Shown here piece after piece: positions 61,939-64,000 of a DNA stretch of 64,000 nucleotides (its first letter is position 1; each line of letters starts with the position of its first letter). Origin of the DNA: Actinotignum schaalii (GTDB lineage Bacteria > Actinomycetota > Actinomycetes > Actinomycetales > Actinomycetaceae); contig NZ_CP008802.1 of NCBI RefSeq assembly GCF_000724605.1, forward strand, positions 62,001 through 126,000, given 5' to 3'. The notes under the pieces were generated by a model that did not search any database, had not been told where the DNA came from, and worked only from the letters and a program-made list of their open reading frames with translations. The translations under genes and the position numbers were made by a program.

Positions 61939-63498
61939 GTGCTCGATATTCTCGCCAGCAATACCGTTCTCGTTGTTTTCATCGTGGTGGCGCTCGGTGC
62001 CGCCTTCGGGGCGATTCCTTTTGGTCCCCTGAAATTTGGGGCAGCGGGGGCGCTTTTCATCGGTTTGCTCGTCGGCGCGGTGGTACCGCCTTCCACTTCG
62101 CTTCTTGTGCTGCTGCAAGACCTAGGCCTGGGAATTTTCGTTTATATGATCGGCTTGGAAGCCGGGGAAACATTCTTCCAGGAGATCCGCAAACAGTTGG
62201 GCCTCATGCTCGCCTCGGTTATTGCGATTACAGCCGGGGCGGCAGCAGCGGTGGGACTGGGGGAACTCCTCGGTTTGCTCCGCGGTACCGCCGTGGGTGT
62301 TTTCGCCGGCTCGCTTACTTCCACTCCCTCGCTTGCACTCGCCCAGGAAATGACCGATCCGGATAACCCCGCGGTGGGCTATTCCATTGGTTATCCGGTC
62401 GGGGTCACACTCGCCATCGTCATGGTCGCTATCTTCATTAACCGGGAATGGAAAGCACGTAACGACCAGCTTGACCCCGATGATGTGGAATTGGAACAGG
62501 CAACCGTCTACGTGGACCGGGAAATCTCCGCGGAGCAGATGCGGGATATCGCCGGCCAGCAGGTGCGATTCGTAGCCATGCGGCGCAATAGGCGCTGGCA
62601 TGTGCTCGATATGGAACGCGCTCTAGAACCGGGGGACCGGGTTCGTATTTTCGCTTCCCGAGCCGCACTTTCCGAAGCTATTGAACGCCTGGGCAGCCGT
62701 ATGCGCCATCGGCGCCTGACCGATCCGTATCTAACGGTGCACCGTTTTACGGTATCCAATCGGGATATTGCCGGACTCACGGTGGGTTCCCTCCCGCTCT
62801 ACCGCCGCTTTGAAGCGCGCGTAACGGTGATTCGCCGTGCCGACGATGAAATCCTGGCCACCCCGGATACCTACCTGGAAATGGGCGACGTGGTAGAGGT
62901 CGCCCTACCCACCTCACGGGTCGAGGAACTCGAAGAATACTTCGGCGATTCGGTCTCCAGCTCCTCGGAACTTGACTGGGTGGCGGCAGCCGGTGGGCTT
63001 GCCCTCGGCTTCGCCCTCGGACTGGTGGAAATCCCGCTTCCGGGTGGCGCGGCTTTCTCCCTGGGTGCGGCCGGCGGCCCGCTCGTCGTGGGGCTGATCC
63101 TCGGGGCGGTGCACCGCACCGGTCGGGTGCCCTGGCAGCTCCCGCGCCCCGCGAATCTCACCCTGCGCCAGTTTGGGCTCATGCTCTTCCTCGCGGCGGT
63201 GGGCCTCAACTCCGGTTCGGCTTTCGCCTCCACCGTCTTCACAATGGTGGGCTTGAAATCGTTGCTCTTGGCCGCAGCGGTGAGCATCGTCGGATGCGGG
63301 GTTATGATGGCGGCCGCCTGGATCCTCGGTTCCTCGGCCACTCGTTCTTCTGGTGCGGTGGCCGGGCTGCTCGGCCAGCCGGCGGTGCTGTCCTACGCCA
63401 CCTCGCGCACCACCGATAACCGGGTGATGACCGGCTACGCCACCACCTTCGCGATTGCGCTCATTTATAAGATCGTCGTCGTCCCCTTCATGTTCTAG
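61939..63498 (+). CDS. Aspartate:alanine exchanger family transporter
   Basis: A 519-residue membrane protein of the AAE family. Two membrane blocks of about five helices each (residues 1-170 and 345-519) flank two cytoplasmic TrkA-C-like regulatory domains (about 180-335; AEQMRDIAGQQVRFVAMRRN and VGSLPLYRRFEARVTVIRRAD). Repeated membrane motifs YMIGLEAGETFF/FLAAVGLNSGSAF and GSLTSTPSLALA/GLLGQPAVLSYA are those of the AsT-type fold. Start is GTG after GAGGTGG. The true substrate is unknown; many family members are uncharacterised. Confidence 0.9.
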   Translation: MLDILASNTVLVVFIVVALGAAFGAIPFGPLKFGAAGALFIGLLVGAVVPPSTSLLVLLQDLGLGIFVYMIGLEAGETFFQEIRKQLGLMLASVIAITAGAAAAVGLGELLGLLRGTAVGVFAGSLTSTPSLALAQEMTDPDNPAVGYSIGYPVGVTLAIVMVAIFINREWKARNDQLDPDDVELEQATVYVDREISAEQMRDIAGQQVRFVAMRRNRRWHVLDMERALEPGDRVRIFASRAALSEAIERLGSRMRHRRLTDPYLTVHRFTVSNRDIAGLTVGSLPLYRRFEARVTVIRRADDEILATPDTYLEMGDVVEVALPTSRVEELEEYFGDSVSSSSELDWVAAAGGLALGFALGLVEIPLPGGAAFSLGAAGGPLVVGLILGAVHRTGRVPWQLPRPANLTLRQFGLMLFLAAVGLNSGSAFASTVFTMVGLKSLLLAAAVSIVGCGVMMAAAWILGSSATRSSGAVAGLLGQPAVLSYATSRTTDNRVMTGYATTFAIALIYKIVVVPFMF

Positions 63499-63504
63499 GA
63501 ACCC

Positions 63505-63650
63505 GTAACGATGCGTCGCACCGTCGCACCTTAGCCGCACGCCGTTACCGGTGTCTGTCGCCCAGCGCCGGCGTGCCACGAATGGCGCCGGTGCTCCGTG
63601 GCACCGTATCGACGCCACGTCGGAGTCCCACCGGTGGCGCCGTCTGGCAT
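63505..63650. repeat. GC-rich dispersed repeat upstream of smc
   Basis: CGCACCGTCGCACC, CGCCGGTGCTCCGTGGCACC and CCACCGGTGGCGCCGTCTGG words fill the 163-bp gap. Confidence 0.68.
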
Positions 63651-63661
63651 AATCTGTAATC

Positions 63662-64000
63662 GTGCACTTAAAAACCTTGACCATGCGAGGATTCAAATCC
63701 TTTGCCACCGCCACCACAGTGCGCTTTGAACCCGGAATTAACGCGGTGGTCGGCCCCAATGGTTCAGGGAAATCCAATGTGGTAGATGCTCTCGCCTGGG
63801 TGATGGGCGAGCAGGGCGCGAAAACCTTACGGGGCGGCTCCATGGCGGATGTTATTTTCGCCGGCACCTCGCGCCGTCCCGCGCTCGGACGCGCGGAAGT
63901 TTCCCTCACCATCGATAATTCCGATGGCGTGCTCCCCATCGAATATTCCGAAGTGACCATCACTCGCACTCTCTTCCGCGCCGGAGGTTCCGAATACGCC
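63662..64000 (+). CDS. smc: Chromosome segregation protein SMC (5' end only)
   Basis: N-terminal 113 codons of a structural-maintenance-of-chromosomes ATPase, cut by the window end. [13 protein letters not shown] is the family start and [16 protein letters not shown] holds the Walker A motif; [21 protein letters not shown] follows, as in bacterial SMC. Start is GTG. It would compact and segregate the chromosome with ScpA and ScpB, which are not in the window. Confidence 0.96.
   Translation, partial: MHLKTLTMRGFKSFATATTVRFEPGINAVVGPNGSGKSNVVDALAWVMGEQGAKTLRGGSMADVIFAGTSRRPALGRAEVSLTIDNSDGVLPIEYSEVTITRTLFRAGGSEYA

Overview
The window is GC-rich, gene-dense bacterial chromosome with the content and gene order of a high-GC Gram-positive (Actinobacteria). 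Supporting signs are a two-peptidase ClpP1/ClpP2 set with ClpX, a RpiB of the actinobacterial Glu type, a translational-type T-box in front of ileS, FadD15-like acyl-CoA ligase, and a surface protein ending in an LAxTG sorting signal. The secreted protein carrying repeated GDWDGDG/RRGN units and the host-associated gene set fit an Actinomycetaceae-like organism, but genus cannot be settled from this sequence. I see no rRNA, CRISPR array, insertion sequence or prophage. Two tRNA genes (Pro-UGG, Gly-UCC) are present.

Layout. 0-11 kb: end of an ABC exporter ATPase, an M13 metallopeptidase, rpiB, the cysK-cysE cysteine pair, a TetR regulator, a YigZ-family protein, rpmF with a clear terminator, an unusual MaoC-dehydratase/Rossmann fusion and a zinc alcohol dehydrogenase. 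11-28 kb: tRNA-Pro and tRNA-Gly, an LAxTG surface protein, the metNIQ methionine importer, trigger factor, a 1580-residue secreted double phosphoesterase, then clpP1-clpP2-clpX-chorismate mutase. The usual tig-clpP neighbourhood is split here by the secreted phosphoesterase, which has GC-rich repeats on both sides. 28-37 kb: fadD, then a tightly overlapping cluster of PIG-L deacetylase, ATP-grasp ligase, GT2 glycosyltransferase, histidine kinase and OmpR-type regulator, followed by a convergent gene for a secreted protein with an Asp/Trp tail. 37-50 kb: valS, a phosphatase/phosphoesterase pair, a five-gene oligopeptide-type ABC importer, proC, an SDR and pyroglutamyl peptidase. 50-64 kb: a WXG100-like/DUF1023 hydrolase pair, T-box-ileS-brnQ, a nucleoside hydrolase with an MFS transporter, folC, an aspartate:alanine-exchanger-type transporter and the start of smc.

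The most interesting region is 30.5-36.6 kb. The genes encode glycosyl transfer, N-deacetylation and ATP-dependent ligation, the same chemical order as mycothiol synthesis but with a membrane, processive-type GT2 enzyme, and they end in their own two-component system. A near-identical palindrome (ATGAGA-N3/4-TCTCAT core) lies in front of the first gene of the cluster and in front of the Asp/Trp-tailed secreted protein. I infer one autoregulated envelope-glycan modification system whose output includes a polyanionic secreted partner.

A second theme is a dispersed family of low-complexity GC repeats built from CACCGT and GCGCCGT words. It fills many intergenic gaps, and related DNA also appears in frame inside genes: the ATP-grasp ligase, the acidic protein and a metallophosphoesterase. 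Several other proteins (FolC, the OppF-like ATPase, chorismate mutase, the LAxTG protein) carry short tandem-repeat expansions at termini or linkers.
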